Below, one piece after another: positions 9,265 to 17,721 of a stretch of DNA of 64,000 nucleotides. The notes beneath the pieces were generated by a model. The model ran no database searches, had not been told where the DNA came from, and worked only from the letters and a program-made list of their open reading frames with translations. Numbering within the stretch: the stretch's first letter is position 1; every line of letters starts with the position of its first letter. The translations under genes and the position numbers were made by a program. The stretch is from Sporosarcina thermotolerans (GTDB lineage Bacteria; Bacillota; Bacilli; Bacillales_A; Planococcaceae): contig NZ_CP125968.1 of assembly GCF_030067815.1 (NCBI RefSeq), positions 3,464,001-3,528,000 of the forward strand, written 5' to 3'.

Positions 9265-10013
9265 ATGAAAACTTGTACAGTTTGTGGAAATGCGCAAAGT
9301 GAAGGGAACTTTTGCGGAAAATGCGGTGGAAAGCTTGATGGTCAGGCGGGAGGACAGACAGCGGCTACAACTCAATCAGTCCAACCCGTTATAGAGAAGA
9401 GTGAACAATTAGAGAAAGTCAAAGAACAATCGAAAATGTATCTCAGTTATTTCGCCAAGCAATTGAAATCTCCATCTGTTCAATCAGATAGTAGAAACAG
9501 CCTTATTAGCATAGGGTTGTATATACTGCTTACAGTTTTGGCGGTATATATCTTGCTAAAAGGATTTTTAAGTAATCCCTATATTAGTTATATCGGACCG
9601 TCATTTTTCCAGATATTCTTCTATGCAACCATTTTCTTCCTCATATTAATTGGAGTCAACACTACGGCCGTTTTCTTGACGTCGAAATTTTTTTCGGAAA
9701 ACCTTAAGTTCTCTGAAGTACTAACTAAATTGGGGGCTACTTTGTTGTACCAATTGTCCTTTCGGTGCTTGGAATACTACTTGGACTGCTGAAATCCATA
9801 AATATTGCAACAATAAGCATCTATTTAGGCTTAATCATTGCATTCGGTCTGATCCCGGTATTTGTTCTTATCAGGGAACTTAGCCTTAAATCCAAGGGTA
9901 TTGATAGCTTCTATGCATATATGTTCTATTTGGTTCTGAATGTAATTTTTGGCGTTATCATTGGACTCCTTATCGCAGACTCCGCTATAGGAGAACTAAT
10001 GGATTACTTATAA
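9265..10013 (+). pseudogene. zinc-ribbon multi-spanning membrane protein, frameshifted
   Basis: ATG at 9265 (AAGGAG site 8 bases upstream) begins MKTCTVCGNAQSEGNFCGKCGGK, a zinc ribbon. After a linker come two membrane helices, and then the frame breaks at the G run 9733-9737. Adding one G gives KLGGYFVVPIVLSVLGILLGLLKS and continues to the stop at 10013 with three more helices. The repaired length is about 249 residues. It probably works with the preceding TcaA-like protein at the membrane; no enzymatic motif is visible. Confidence 0.7.
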
Positions 10014-10021
10014 GCAAATGT

Positions 10022-10053
10022 AAAAACCGCTCATTGCTTTGAGCGGTTTTTTT
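10022..10053 (+). terminator. rho-independent terminator
   Basis: AAACCGCTCA, a short loop, TGAGCGGTTT and seven T. It closes the two-gene zinc-ribbon operon. Confidence 0.9.
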
Positions 10054-10107
10054 ATTTCACATAAAGTTCGACAACTTCATAGCATCTTTCCTCAAATGAA
10101 TTATGTT

Positions 10108-10122
10108 TTACACAGGTACCCT
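10108..10122. repeat. family A repeat, solo end
   Basis: TACACAGGTACCCTG only, the GGTACC-containing end without the rest of the element. Confidence 0.4.
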
Positions 10123-10141
10123 GGTTGTGAATAGTTTTATA

Positions 10142-11368
10142 TCATTTCATGCTTAGTGTATTATCTCGCATTGTTCCGATATGTTTTCCATTTTTATCGT
10201 ACATTTCTATGGTTCCATTTACTGTGGACGTGGTGTATCCTAACTTCTGATTGTGAGTATCGAAAATATCATGGCCTCCTAATACATTTTTCTGCGTATT
10301 TAGTAGGGTTTGGTTTTCAGTATTGACGAGTGTTTCCCCACCGAACAGATTTGGCTGGGTGAATGCCATTTTTTGTCCAGATGTGCCGTATATATCTTGT
10401 CCACCAAATATATTAGAATGGGTTTTCATTTGGACAACCCCATCTTGCACGACATCAATTCCCGCGAAAATATTCGGATTAATTTGCACGAATCCATTGA
10501 GCATCGGCAATATTCCAGTAGGTACTTCATGTACCGGCTGGTTGACAATTGGATATTGGACTGGTTTAGGCTGGTCATTAAGATCAGTCTGTGTGTGTGC
10601 TCCAATTACAGAACGTACTTCAGCTGGCTGATATAGCACCGGTTCAGCAGGTGCCGTATGCCCTGTTAATGCCAACCTTGGTTCGACCGCACTTATGACA
10701 GGTTCTGTAGACACAATCTGTCCAACGGGCACTGGCCTAACTTCGTTTGCAATGATAACCGGCTCTCCGGCTGGTACTGCATTGGGTGCTGCTTCGAAGA
10801 ATACTTCTGGAGTAGGTAGATGCAATTTCAAAAATGGTAAGATGAATGCCAATATAACGAGCGGTACACTTCCCATGATTCCGAGTGCCATTTTCGTACT
10901 ATATCCATAGCCGTACACCCATTTTAGTCCAAAATGCAAAAATGCAGCACCGATAATAGAAACAATGAACGGTTCCATCGTATTCGAATAGAGGTAACTA
11001 TACGCTTGTGTACTGAAAAACAACGGAATGGACGAACCGTATAGAAGGAGCCCAAGAACGATCGGCCGCCAGTTATTTATGACATAACCGATTCTAAGAA
11101 TAAATAAAATGATCATTAATATAATAGCCAACGGAGCAAGAAATGGAAGGATAAATAATACGATACTTAACAAGGCAATGAAAATAAGCATCTTCCATAC
11201 CATATGAAGCGAGGTTACTAACAAAAACAAGATAAAACCACCTACCAAAAATATAGGGCTTTGATAGGATAATAAGACTAATAAAGCAAACCCCAATACA
11301 GCCCCTCTATGAAGACCTGATTTTGAGTGGGTGGATTTATAGGTTGATTCTGACATGACTGACGTCAT
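10142..11368 (-). CDS. membrane protein with repeated C-terminal motifs
   Basis: About 408 residues. The ATG at 11368 is preferred to the GTG at 11371 because of its spacing from TTGAGGTG. The first ~190 residues form five to six hydrophobic segments; then comes a Pro/Val/Glu-rich linker (about 195-290). The C-terminus (290-408) has at least three repeats with an N-(I/L/V)-(F/L)-GG-(Q/E/H) core: SNIFGGQDIY, PNLFGGETLV, KNVLGGHDIF, each followed by a Gln/Asn-rich spacer. This resembles a short beta-solenoid-like repeat and may be cytoplasmic or external. Family not recognised. Transcribed alone toward the terminator region of the zinc-ribbon operon. Confidence 0.6.
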   Translation of the reverse strand: MTSVMSESTYKSTHSKSGLHRGAVLGFALLVLLSYQSPIFLVGGFILFLLVTSLHMVWKMLIFIALLSIVLFILPFLAPLAIILMIILFILRIGYVINNWRPIVLGLLLYGSSIPLFFSTQAYSYLYSNTMEPFIVSIIGAAFLHFGLKWVYGYGYSTKMALGIMGSVPLVILAFILPFLKLHLPTPEVFFEAAPNAVPAGEPVIIANEVRPVPVGQIVSTEPVISAVEPRLALTGHTAPAEPVLYQPAEVRSVIGAHTQTDLNDQPKPVQYPIVNQPVHEVPTGILPMLNGFVQINPNIFAGIDVVQDGVVQMKTHSNIFGGQDIYGTSGQKMAFTQPNLFGGETLVNTENQTLLNTQKNVLGGHDIFDTHNQKLGYTTSTVNGTIEMYDKNGKHIGTMRDNTLSMK

Positions 11369-11443
11369 CACTACACCTCAATTTTATAGTTAATTAAGAC
11401 CATTCTATCATTTTTCATTTCCTTGGACAATCGTCTATTCTGT

Positions 11444-11472
11444 TTGAAGGTAACTGTGCAATTGTAGTGAAA
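11444..11472. repeat. family A repeat, rearranged copy
   Basis: GAAGGTAACTGTGCA is joined directly to ATTGTAGTGAAAT. The two pieces are normally more than 100 bp apart in the full element, so this is an internal-deletion derivative. Confidence 0.55.
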
Positions 11473-11482
11473 TAAAAAAGAT

Positions 11483-11530
11483 AAGGGTATCCACGTAAAA
11501 CAATTTTTAATGTTTTACGTGGATACCCTT
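11483..11530. terminator. long perfect hairpin, bidirectional terminator-like
   Basis: Arms at 11483-11502 and 11511-11530 (AAGGGTATCCACGTAAAACA and its complement) form a perfect 20-bp stem with an 8-base loop. An A run lies on the left and a T run on the right. It could stop transcription from either side. Confidence 0.7.
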
Positions 11531-11596
11531 TTTTGTGATGACGTGACTCTGTCTTTTATGCTGGTTTCATTGTGTAGTGAATCGATTATGTTCATA

Positions 11597-11827
11597 GAGT
11601 TCTCGTTTAGACCAAATGAGTTCTCATTCTTAATAGAAGAGTTCTCGATCTTGCGCAAAAAGTTCTCGTTTACACCAAACGAGTTCTCATTCTTGATAGA
11701 AGAGTTCTCATTCTTGCGCAAAGAGTTCTCGTTTACACCAAATGAGTTCTCATTCTTAATAGAAGAGTTCTCTTTTTTGCGTAAAGAGTTCTCGTTCTGG
11801 CGCAAAGAGTTCTCGTTTACTCCAAAA
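11597..11827. repeat. 21-bp tandem repeat array (GAGTTCTC core), 11 units
   Basis: GAGTTCTC (once AAGTTCTC) occurs at 11597, 11618, 11639, 11660, 11681, 11702, 11723, 11744, 11765, 11786 and 11807, exactly 21 bp apart. Three spacer types (gtttacaccaaac, attcttgatagaa, attcttgcgcaaa and variants) alternate, giving a 63-bp higher-order unit. Frames on both strands stay open because 21 is a multiple of 3 (minus strand: ENSxxxN heptads), but no ribosome site supports translation. The array lies just downstream of eda. Confidence 0.8.
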
Positions 11828-11840
11828 AGGGAACTTCACA

Positions 11841-12500
11841 TCAACTAACAGAATTTCGTGCTTCTGCTATTTTCGCAACATACTGGCGCGCCAAATCGGC
11901 AAGCTTGTCCCATTCGTTATTGGCGATGAAGTTTTTGTCTAAAAGGGAACCGCCGATTCCGGCAGCTACTGCGCCGGCTTTGATATATTCGCTGACGTTA
12001 TCGAGATTAATGCCACCAGTTGGCATCATTGGGATGTGGCCGAGTGGACCTCTAACATCTTTGATAAATTGGCTGCCTAATACGCTCGCTGGGAATACTT
12101 TTACTACGTCGGCACCCCATTCGTATGCTTGCAAAATTTCTGTAGGAGTGAATACTCCTGGAATAGCAATTTTTCCGTAACGGTTGGCAACAGCAATTGT
12201 TTCTTGACTTAGAGTAGGTGCGAAGATGAAATCTGCTCCGTGTTGAATGGCTAAATTTGCAGCATTTCCATCCAATACTGTTCCAGCACCGATAACGGCT
12301 TTGTCGCCAAATAATCGTTTTGCTTCTTTGATGGTTTGAAGTGCATTAGGGGAATCTAAGGTTACTTCTATCCCAGTAATGCCGCCTTCTACAAGTGCTT
12401 CGATTGCTTTGATGACTTTTTCTTCTTCAATTCGACGGACAACAGCGACTGCACCAGACTCCAATGTTTTACTTAGTAATTCCTGTTTCACGTTAACCAT
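11841..12500 (-). CDS. eda: KDPG/KHG aldolase
   Basis: 219 residues, the class I aldolase that cleaves 2-keto-3-deoxy-6-phosphogluconate to pyruvate and glyceraldehyde 3-phosphate (many also act on 4-hydroxy-2-oxoglutarate). The Schiff-base lysine is in DVVKVFPASVLG, with the upstream GIEVTL, GAGTVLD and FIFAPTLS motifs and PTGGINLDNV for phosphate binding. It begins 3 bases after kdgK ends and is the last gene of the operon. The pathway fits: KdgK makes KDPG and Eda splits it. Confidence 0.9.
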   Translation of the reverse strand: MVNVKQELLSKTLESGAVAVVRRIEEEKVIKAIEALVEGGITGIEVTLDSPNALQTIKEAKRLFGDKAVIGAGTVLDGNAANLAIQHGADFIFAPTLSQETIAVANRYGKIAIPGVFTPTEILQAYEWGADVVKVFPASVLGSQFIKDVRGPLGHIPMMPTGGINLDNVSEYIKAGAVAAGIGGSLLDKNFIANNEWDKLADLARQYVAKIAEARNSVS

Positions 12501-12503
12501 CTC

Positions 12504-13463
12504 CTATCTTAGTACATCTAAAATCTTGTTATGGAAGTTTTCCAATTCGCTTCTTTCTGGTAATCCCTCAATATCTCCTCTTGCGGTAACGACCATAGCG
12601 CCAACCTTCGCGCCGATTTCAACAGATTCCTGCAATGATTTATCTTCTAATAAACCTGTTAATAAACCTGCTGCAAAACCATCACCTGCACCGACCGGAT
12701 CGACTACACGCTCTACTTTAAAGCTTGGAACAGTGCCGGCCACTCCGTTTTTAGAAGCATAAAACGTCTCTTTTTCTCCATTTTTAATGACAATTTTAGA
12801 AACGCCCGCACTCAGGAAATACTCGGCGATTTCCTCATAGTCTCTCGTACCGACTAAATATTCCGCCTCGTCAATACCCGGCATGAAAAGATCCGCTTGT
12901 TTAGCAAGTTGTAATAGAATTTCTTTAGCGTTCTCTACATTAGCCATTAATTTGAAACGGAGATTCGGATCAAATGATAGGAATATATTATTCTTCTTAG
13001 CAAAATCCGCAACTGCTTGAGTGACTTCAAGACAACTTTCACTTAAGAAAGGTGTAATTCCTGAGATATGGATTATTTTAGCTTCCTTCAAATAATTCCA
13101 ATCGATATCCTCTTTTGTCAGTTGGCTTGCAGCTGAATTGCTGCGGTAGTAATACACTTGCGTTTTTTCAGGAGTGACTCGTTCTTTAATATAAAGTCCT
13201 GTTGGATAATCCTGATTGTACAGAACACGAGAGGTATCAACACCCTCCCCGCGAATAGAAGAAACGATGTACTTACCAAGCTCGTCATCTCCTACCTTAC
13301 TGATCCATCCAGAGGTATGACCAAGCCGTGCTACACCAATAGCCACATTGGATTCTGCTCCTCCTTGCTTTTTATTGAACCGAGGAACATATCTCAAGCG
13401 GCCTTCTTCTGCTGCTTCTAATACAACCATTGTTTCTCCAATTGTCACAAGTTCAGGAAACAT
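12504..13463 (-). CDS. kdgK: 2-keto-3-deoxygluconate kinase
   Basis: 319 residues, PfkB/ribokinase fold. N-terminal GGAESNVAIGVARLG (substrate binding) and C-terminal DPVGAGDGFAAGLLTGLL, with the catalytic Asp in GAGD, are clear. It phosphorylates 2-keto-3-deoxygluconate at O6. Lying between the TctA permease gene (20 bases) and eda (3 bases), it is part of one operon. Fructokinase-like alternatives are less likely given the aldolase partner. Confidence 0.88.
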   Translation of the reverse strand: MFPELVTIGETMVVLEAAEEGRLRYVPRFNKKQGGAESNVAIGVARLGHTSGWISKVGDDELGKYIVSSIRGEGVDTSRVLYNQDYPTGLYIKERVTPEKTQVYYYRSNSAASQLTKEDIDWNYLKEAKIIHISGITPFLSESCLEVTQAVADFAKKNNIFLSFDPNLRFKLMANVENAKEILLQLAKQADLFMPGIDEAEYLVGTRDYEEIAEYFLSAGVSKIVIKNGEKETFYASKNGVAGTVPSFKVERVVDPVGAGDGFAAGLLTGLLEDKSLQESVEIGAKVGAMVVTARGDIEGLPERSELENFHNKILDVLR

Positions 13464-13483
13464 GACGAATGACCTCCAAATAA

Positions 13484-14983
13484 TTACTTGCTCATTGCTT
13501 TTTTAGACTTAATTTTCCCCATTATTAGCGGCACTACCAGTGAAACGATCGCTAAAATGATAAATGTTAAAGAAATCGGTCTTTGCAGGAAAATCATATA
13601 GCTTCCTTCTGACATGACAAGTGCACGTCTCATTTCACTTTCTGCCATTGGACCAAGGATAAGTGCAAGGACAATTGGTGATGCAGGGAAACCAAACTTC
13701 TTCATAAAGTAACCGATAATACCCGCACCAAGCATTGTAAATACATCAAAGTAGTTGTTCGCAATTGCAAAAGATCCAACAACTGATAATACAATGATGA
13801 CAGGTGCAATTATATTTTTAGGCACCTTTAGGATTGTTGTAAATAGGCGGATACCAAGTAATCCAAAGATCAACATCAAAACGTTGGCCACTAACATACC
13901 ACTAAAAAGTGTATACACTAAATCGCCGCTTGTTTCGAATAATTGTGGTCCAGGTTGAATCCCTTGGACGACTAAAGCCCCTAACATGATCGCAGTAACG
14001 GCATCCCCAGGAATACCAAGCGTTAATAACGGTACAAATGCACCGCCTGTTAAAGCGTTACCTGCTGCTTCCGGTGCTGCAATCCCTTTCGGATTACCTT
14101 TACCAAACGTCTCTTTTTCTTCTTTCTTCGAAAAGCGCTTTGCTTCATTGTAAGCAACGAATGCTGCTATATCGGCTCCGGCACCAGGAATAATCCCGAT
14201 GAACGTTCCGATACCACTTGAACGAAGAATCGTTCCCCAAAGCTTCTTTAACTCATTCCACTTTGGAAGTGCGTAGCTTGCAATGATTTTTTTGAACCCT
14301 TGTCCACCCGTTAATTGTTCTTCCATAATGACAAGTGCTTCTGAAATTGCGAATAAACCAATCATAACTGGGATAAAGTTCAATCCGTTTAATAATGAAA
14401 TATTGTCATATGTAAAACGCGGGTAGCTTGTCATCGGGTCCATACCGACTGTACAAATGACAAGACCAAACACTCCGGAAATTAACCCTTTCAGGACGGA
14501 ACCTCCTGAAATACTCGAGATAATACTTAAACCGAAGAGGGCTAATCCGAACATTTCAGGCGCACTAAAATCCAATGCGATTTGTGCAAGCTGTGGAGAT
14601 ATGAAGATCAGCATGATTACACTAAATATTCCACCAGTACTTGCAGCAATAACGGAAATGCCTAAAGCCTTGCCCGCTTTTCCTTGTTTCGTAAATGGAT
14701 AACCGTCAAGAGCTGTTGCTGCGGATGCAGGTGTTCCTGGAGTGTTCAGCAAAATCGATGCAATCGAACCACCATAAACCCCTCCGAAGTAAACGCCTAC
14801 TAAAAGTAAGAGACCCGCGACTGGATCCATACCAAATGTTATCGGCAAGAAGAGGGCTACACCCATAGTTGCTGTCAAACCGGGTAAGGCACCAATGACG
14901 ATACCGGCGATAACCCCAAGCATAATTAAGATGAAAATACTAGGATGAAATACTTGGGCAAAACCATTCAGGAGTAAATCCAT
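13484..14983 (-). CDS. tctA: tripartite tricarboxylate transporter, large permease TctA
   Basis: 499 residues, about 11-12 membrane helices. TctA signatures are seen: GALPGLTATMGVALFLPITFGM near the N-terminus, YGGSIASILLNTPGTP, and IIPGAGADIAAFVAYNEAKRFSK. With TctB and the binding protein TctC it forms a secondary importer driven by an ion gradient. Known substrates are citrate and other carboxylates. Here the operon suggests a sugar acid that yields 2-keto-3-deoxygluconate (inference). 14 bases separate it from tctB. Confidence 0.9.
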   Translation of the reverse strand: MDLLLNGFAQVFHPSIFILIMLGVIAGIVIGALPGLTATMGVALFLPITFGMDPVAGLLLLVGVYFGGVYGGSIASILLNTPGTPASAATALDGYPFTKQGKAGKALGISVIAASTGGIFSVIMLIFISPQLAQIALDFSAPEMFGLALFGLSIISSISGGSVLKGLISGVFGLVICTVGMDPMTSYPRFTYDNISLLNGLNFIPVMIGLFAISEALVIMEEQLTGGQGFKKIIASYALPKWNELKKLWGTILRSSGIGTFIGIIPGAGADIAAFVAYNEAKRFSKKEEKETFGKGNPKGIAAPEAAGNALTGGAFVPLLTLGIPGDAVTAIMLGALVVQGIQPGPQLFETSGDLVYTLFSGMLVANVLMLIFGLLGIRLFTTILKVPKNIIAPVIIVLSVVGSFAIANNYFDVFTMLGAGIIGYFMKKFGFPASPIVLALILGPMAESEMRRALVMSEGSYMIFLQRPISLTFIILAIVSLVVPLIMGKIKSKKAMSK

Positions 14984-14997
14984 TTTTTAGACCTCCT

Positions 14998-15441
14998 TTA
15001 ATATAAAACTCCGTGTGGAATTGGAACATTCATGACATATTCAAAAAGAATCACAACGAGTACACTAAATACTATTGATACAGAAATTAGGACAACCCAT
15101 TTACGGATTCCCATTAACAGCATCCATACAAATGCTACAAGTACCGTTGAAACGAAAAATCCGAGAAAAGGCACTAAGATCACGTAAATAATTAATGAGA
15201 TAAACCCACCGATAAATTTAGGAACGTTGCTACGTTGTAAAGTGAAAATACCTTCAGCATCTTCTTCTTTTTTAAATGCTAAGAAAACTGATAAAATGCC
15301 AAGAATAGTCGCTGTTACCTTAGGGAAAAAGTCAGCTCCGGGGCCGATTGAATTTGATGGTGGGAATGCGTTTGCGGACAACCAAACGTAAATGGAAAAT
15401 AGAAGTAAACCAATACCGATGATCCGATTCGCCAGCGTCAT
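14998..15441 (-). CDS. tctB: tripartite tricarboxylate transporter, small subunit TctB
   Basis: 147 residues, four membrane helices. The N-terminal MTLANRIIGIGLLLFSIYVWLSA and the PPSNSIGPGADFFP segment are typical of TctB. The start at 15441 has GGAGGTGTCATC upstream; the longer open frame to 15486 lacks a good site. Small subunit of the TctABC importer, between tctC and tctA. Confidence 0.85.
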   Translation of the reverse strand: MTLANRIIGIGLLLFSIYVWLSANAFPPSNSIGPGADFFPKVTATILGILSVFLAFKKEEDAEGIFTLQRSNVPKFIGGFISLIIYVILVPFLGFFVSTVLVAFVWMLLMGIRKWVVLISVSIVFSVLVVILFEYVMNVPIPHGVLY

Positions 15442-15558
15442 GATGACACCTCCGATAATAAAGTTTGTGGTGTGAGAGCATCCCACGTGGGCTTACTAAA
15501 CTTATAAATGAATGTAGGAAAAGGCTAAACATCGTTAGCCTTTTACCAACTTATTTTA

Positions 15559-16545
15559 TTATTTTCCCAAGCCGATTGCGGGAATCAGGTCTGTAAACAA
15601 TTCATCTTGTGATTTAACTAAATTCAAGAAACCTTCTCCGTTTTCATAACGATGGCCTAAGTTTAATTTCTCAAGGGTAGCCTTGAATTCTTCACTTTGA
15701 ATCGTTGTAGCGAATTTTTCTTCCAACACTTTTACGATTTCGTCAGGAGTCTCTTTCGGTACAGCTATACCTCTCCATGTACCGATTGATAGATCAATAC
15801 CTTGTTCTTTAAGAGTTGGAACGTCAGACAACTTTTCTACTCTCTCGTCTGCCATTACAGCAAGAACCTTAAAATCGCCAGATTCTACATGAGTTTGAAC
15901 TTCAGCAGGACTTACTGATACAGCATCAATATGTCCACCTAAAAGAGCAGTTACTGCTGGAGCAGCCCCCTCAAATGGCACGTGGTTTAACGTAGTACCC
16001 GTTTCTTTTTCAAAAGCAGCTGCAGCGAGGTGCCAGATAGCGCCAGTTCCCGAGTTACCAACCTTTAATTTTTCTGTTTTTGCGGCTTCAATAAATTCTT
16101 CAATTGTATTCCAAGGAGCATCTGCGCGAACTGTAATAGCAGCTGGATCCTCATTCAAAAGGGAAACCAATTTGAAATCTTCATATGTAAATTGCGCTAA
16201 ACCTGTATGCGGTAATGTTAGTAATTCAACTGTTACCATTGATAGAGTATAACCATCAGCCTTTGCATTTGCACCATTTTGCATGCCTACGGCTCCACCA
16301 CCGCCTTCACGGTTAACGACTCCGATTGGTTGGCCTAAATCATCTTTAGCTAAATCTGCAAAAGATCGGGCAACTGTATCCGTACCACCACCTGCGGAGT
16401 AAGGAACGATTAACTCAAATTTCTTGTTAGGAAAGTCAGCGGACGATGAAGCACCTTTGTCCCCCTCTTTTGAACCACAAGCAGCTAATACTAAAACGAG
16501 AACAGTTAACATGGCCAATACGTTTAATCCCTTAAATTTCTTCAC
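15559..16545 (-). CDS. tctC: tripartite tricarboxylate transporter, substrate-binding lipoprotein TctC
   Basis: 328 residues. The signal peptide ends in a lipobox (VLAAC, Cys at residue 23). The Bug/TctC fold is shown by FELIVPYSAGGGTDTVAR, GGGAVGMQ, and ISVSPAEVQTHVESG. Bug proteins bind carboxylates through two water-mediated loops. GTG start with GAGGAGGATTTATT upstream. It precedes tctB, as usual, and lies just behind the IclR-type regulator gene. Confidence 0.88.
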   Translation of the reverse strand: MKKFKGLNVLAMLTVLVLVLAACGSKEGDKGASSSADFPNKKFELIVPYSAGGGTDTVARSFADLAKDDLGQPIGVVNREGGGGAVGMQNGANAKADGYTLSMVTVELLTLPHTGLAQFTYEDFKLVSLLNEDPAAITVRADAPWNTIEEFIEAAKTEKLKVGNSGTGAIWHLAAAAFEKETGTTLNHVPFEGAAPAVTALLGGHIDAVSVSPAEVQTHVESGDFKVLAVMADERVEKLSDVPTLKEQGIDLSIGTWRGIAVPKETPDEIVKVLEEKFATTIQSEEFKATLEKLNLGHRYENGEGFLNLVKSQDELFTDLIPAIGLGK

Positions 16546-16561
16546 AATAAATCCTCCTCAT

Positions 16562-17320
16562 TTATATGTTTTTTTGAAAACCCATTTTGATAGAAATCTC
16601 TTCAACGGTTTCAAGCAGTTTGGGAATTGTGCTCTTCAATATTTCATCAGTCATTCTATTTTCTGGACCCGTAACGCTGATTGCGTATTGAACCTCACCC
16701 GTATAGTCAAAGATAGGCGCCGCAACGCAACGGATTCCTAATTCATGCTCTTCATTATCATAGGAAAATCCTCTTTTTTTAATCGCATGAAGTTCCTTAA
16801 TTAGGTCCTCACCGTTAACAAAAGTATGTTCAGTAAACCTTTTGAAAGAAACTTGATCAATATATTCAAGAACCTCTTCTTCATTTCTATAAGCTAAAAT
16901 ACTTTTACCTACTGCTGTGCAATACAATGGAGCCCTTCTGCCAACTTGTGAATAAATTCGAATAGATGATTGGTTGTCCACTTTGTCTATGTAAACAACC
17001 TGTTGGTTATCAAGCATGACCAGATGAACAATCTCACCAGTATCCTTACTAAGCTTTTCGATAATCGGTTTAGCAATCTCAACAATATTTAAATGCTTAA
17101 CAACAAAATAATTCATTTCAATAAATTTCAAGCCCAAGCGATAAGTACTTTCTCTACCTACCTTCTGGACATACCCGTGCCTTTCTAATGAAAGCAAAAG
17201 CCGATGGGCAGTACTTTTTGCGACTTCCAAAGCATTCGCGACTTCAGTAACTCCCTGGCCACTCGGGTTCTCCTTTAGTAGTTCAAGTATGCGTAAAGCA
17301 CGATCAACGGACTGAACCAC
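16562..17320 (-). CDS. kdgR: IclR family transcriptional regulator (KdgR-like)
   Basis: 252 residues. The N-terminal winged helix (SVDRALRILELLKEN, EVANALEVAKSTAHRLLLSLERHGYV) is followed by the IclR effector domain (GIRCVAAPIFDYTGEVQYAISVTGP). GTG start after GGAGGAATAATACAG. First gene of the six-gene operon, so probably autoregulated through the palindrome at 17343-17363. The effector is probably 2-keto-3-deoxygluconate or its precursor by analogy with KdgR; the name is by context. Confidence 0.8.
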   Translation of the reverse strand: MVQSVDRALRILELLKENPSGQGVTEVANALEVAKSTAHRLLLSLERHGYVQKVGRESTYRLGLKFIEMNYFVVKHLNIVEIAKPIIEKLSKDTGEIVHLVMLDNQQVVYIDKVDNQSSIRIYSQVGRRAPLYCTAVGKSILAYRNEEEVLEYIDQVSFKRFTEHTFVNGEDLIKELHAIKKRGFSYDNEEHELGIRCVAAPIFDYTGEVQYAISVTGPENRMTDEILKSTIPKLLETVEEISIKMGFQKNI

Positions 17321-17342
17321 CTGTATTATTCCTCCTCTCTAT

Positions 17343-17412
17343 CTGTTCCGCATTACGGAACAGTGTTCCTTATTTCTAATCTAACTTTAATCTCCATTGA
17401 AAGCGTTGTCAA
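17343..17412 (-). promoter_or_regulatory. promoter, IclR-type operator and cre site of the kdgR-tct-kdgK-eda operon
   Basis: On the minus strand TTGACA (17407-17412), 17 bases, TAAAGT (17384-17389). The -35 overlaps TGAAAGCGTTGTCA (17398-17411, plus strand), a perfect match to the CcpA cre consensus TGWAANCGNTNWCA. Between promoter and start codon is CTGTTCCG-N5-CGGAACAG (17343-17363), the palindrome form seen at IclR-family operators, with an extra TGTTCC half-site. This predicts repression by the local IclR protein and by CcpA. Confidence 0.75.
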
Positions 17413-17423
17413 TATGTTTTTCT

Positions 17424-17599
17424 TGAAGGTGCCTGGTTCTTTTTGAGGGTACCTGTGCAGCAAACATTCATGACAATTCATACAATTTGAATATATATAC
17501 ATTTTTTCAACACAAACCTTGAATCTATACAATTCTCATTTATATTTATGCAATTGTAGTGAGTTAACTGAATTCATTCTCGCACAGGTACCTTTACAA
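17424..17599. mobile_element. family A element, second full-length copy
   Basis: Ends GAAGGTGCC (17424) / GAGGGTACCTGTGCA (17445) and CGCACAGGTACCTTTACAA (17581-17599). The interior parallels the copy at 5565-5733, including the 21-bp offset of the two left ends. A further solo end (TTGCACAGGTAC) follows near 17613. It sits between the kdgR promoter and the SLH gene. Confidence 0.65.
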
Positions 17600-17721
17600 A
17601 AGAAATTCAATATTGCACAGGTACTCAAACGATGTGTCGGTAGTTTGACAACATTCCACTTTTTACCTACTATTAGGTGTAGCCAAAATAGTAAAAATAC
17701 AGTAAATAAGGAGAGATTTGG

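Noticed and set aside
11510-11848. Protein-coding genes across the 21-bp array (112 residues plus strand, 96 residues minus strand)
   Set aside because: Both frames are open only because the repeat period is a multiple of three; no ribosome site and low complexity.
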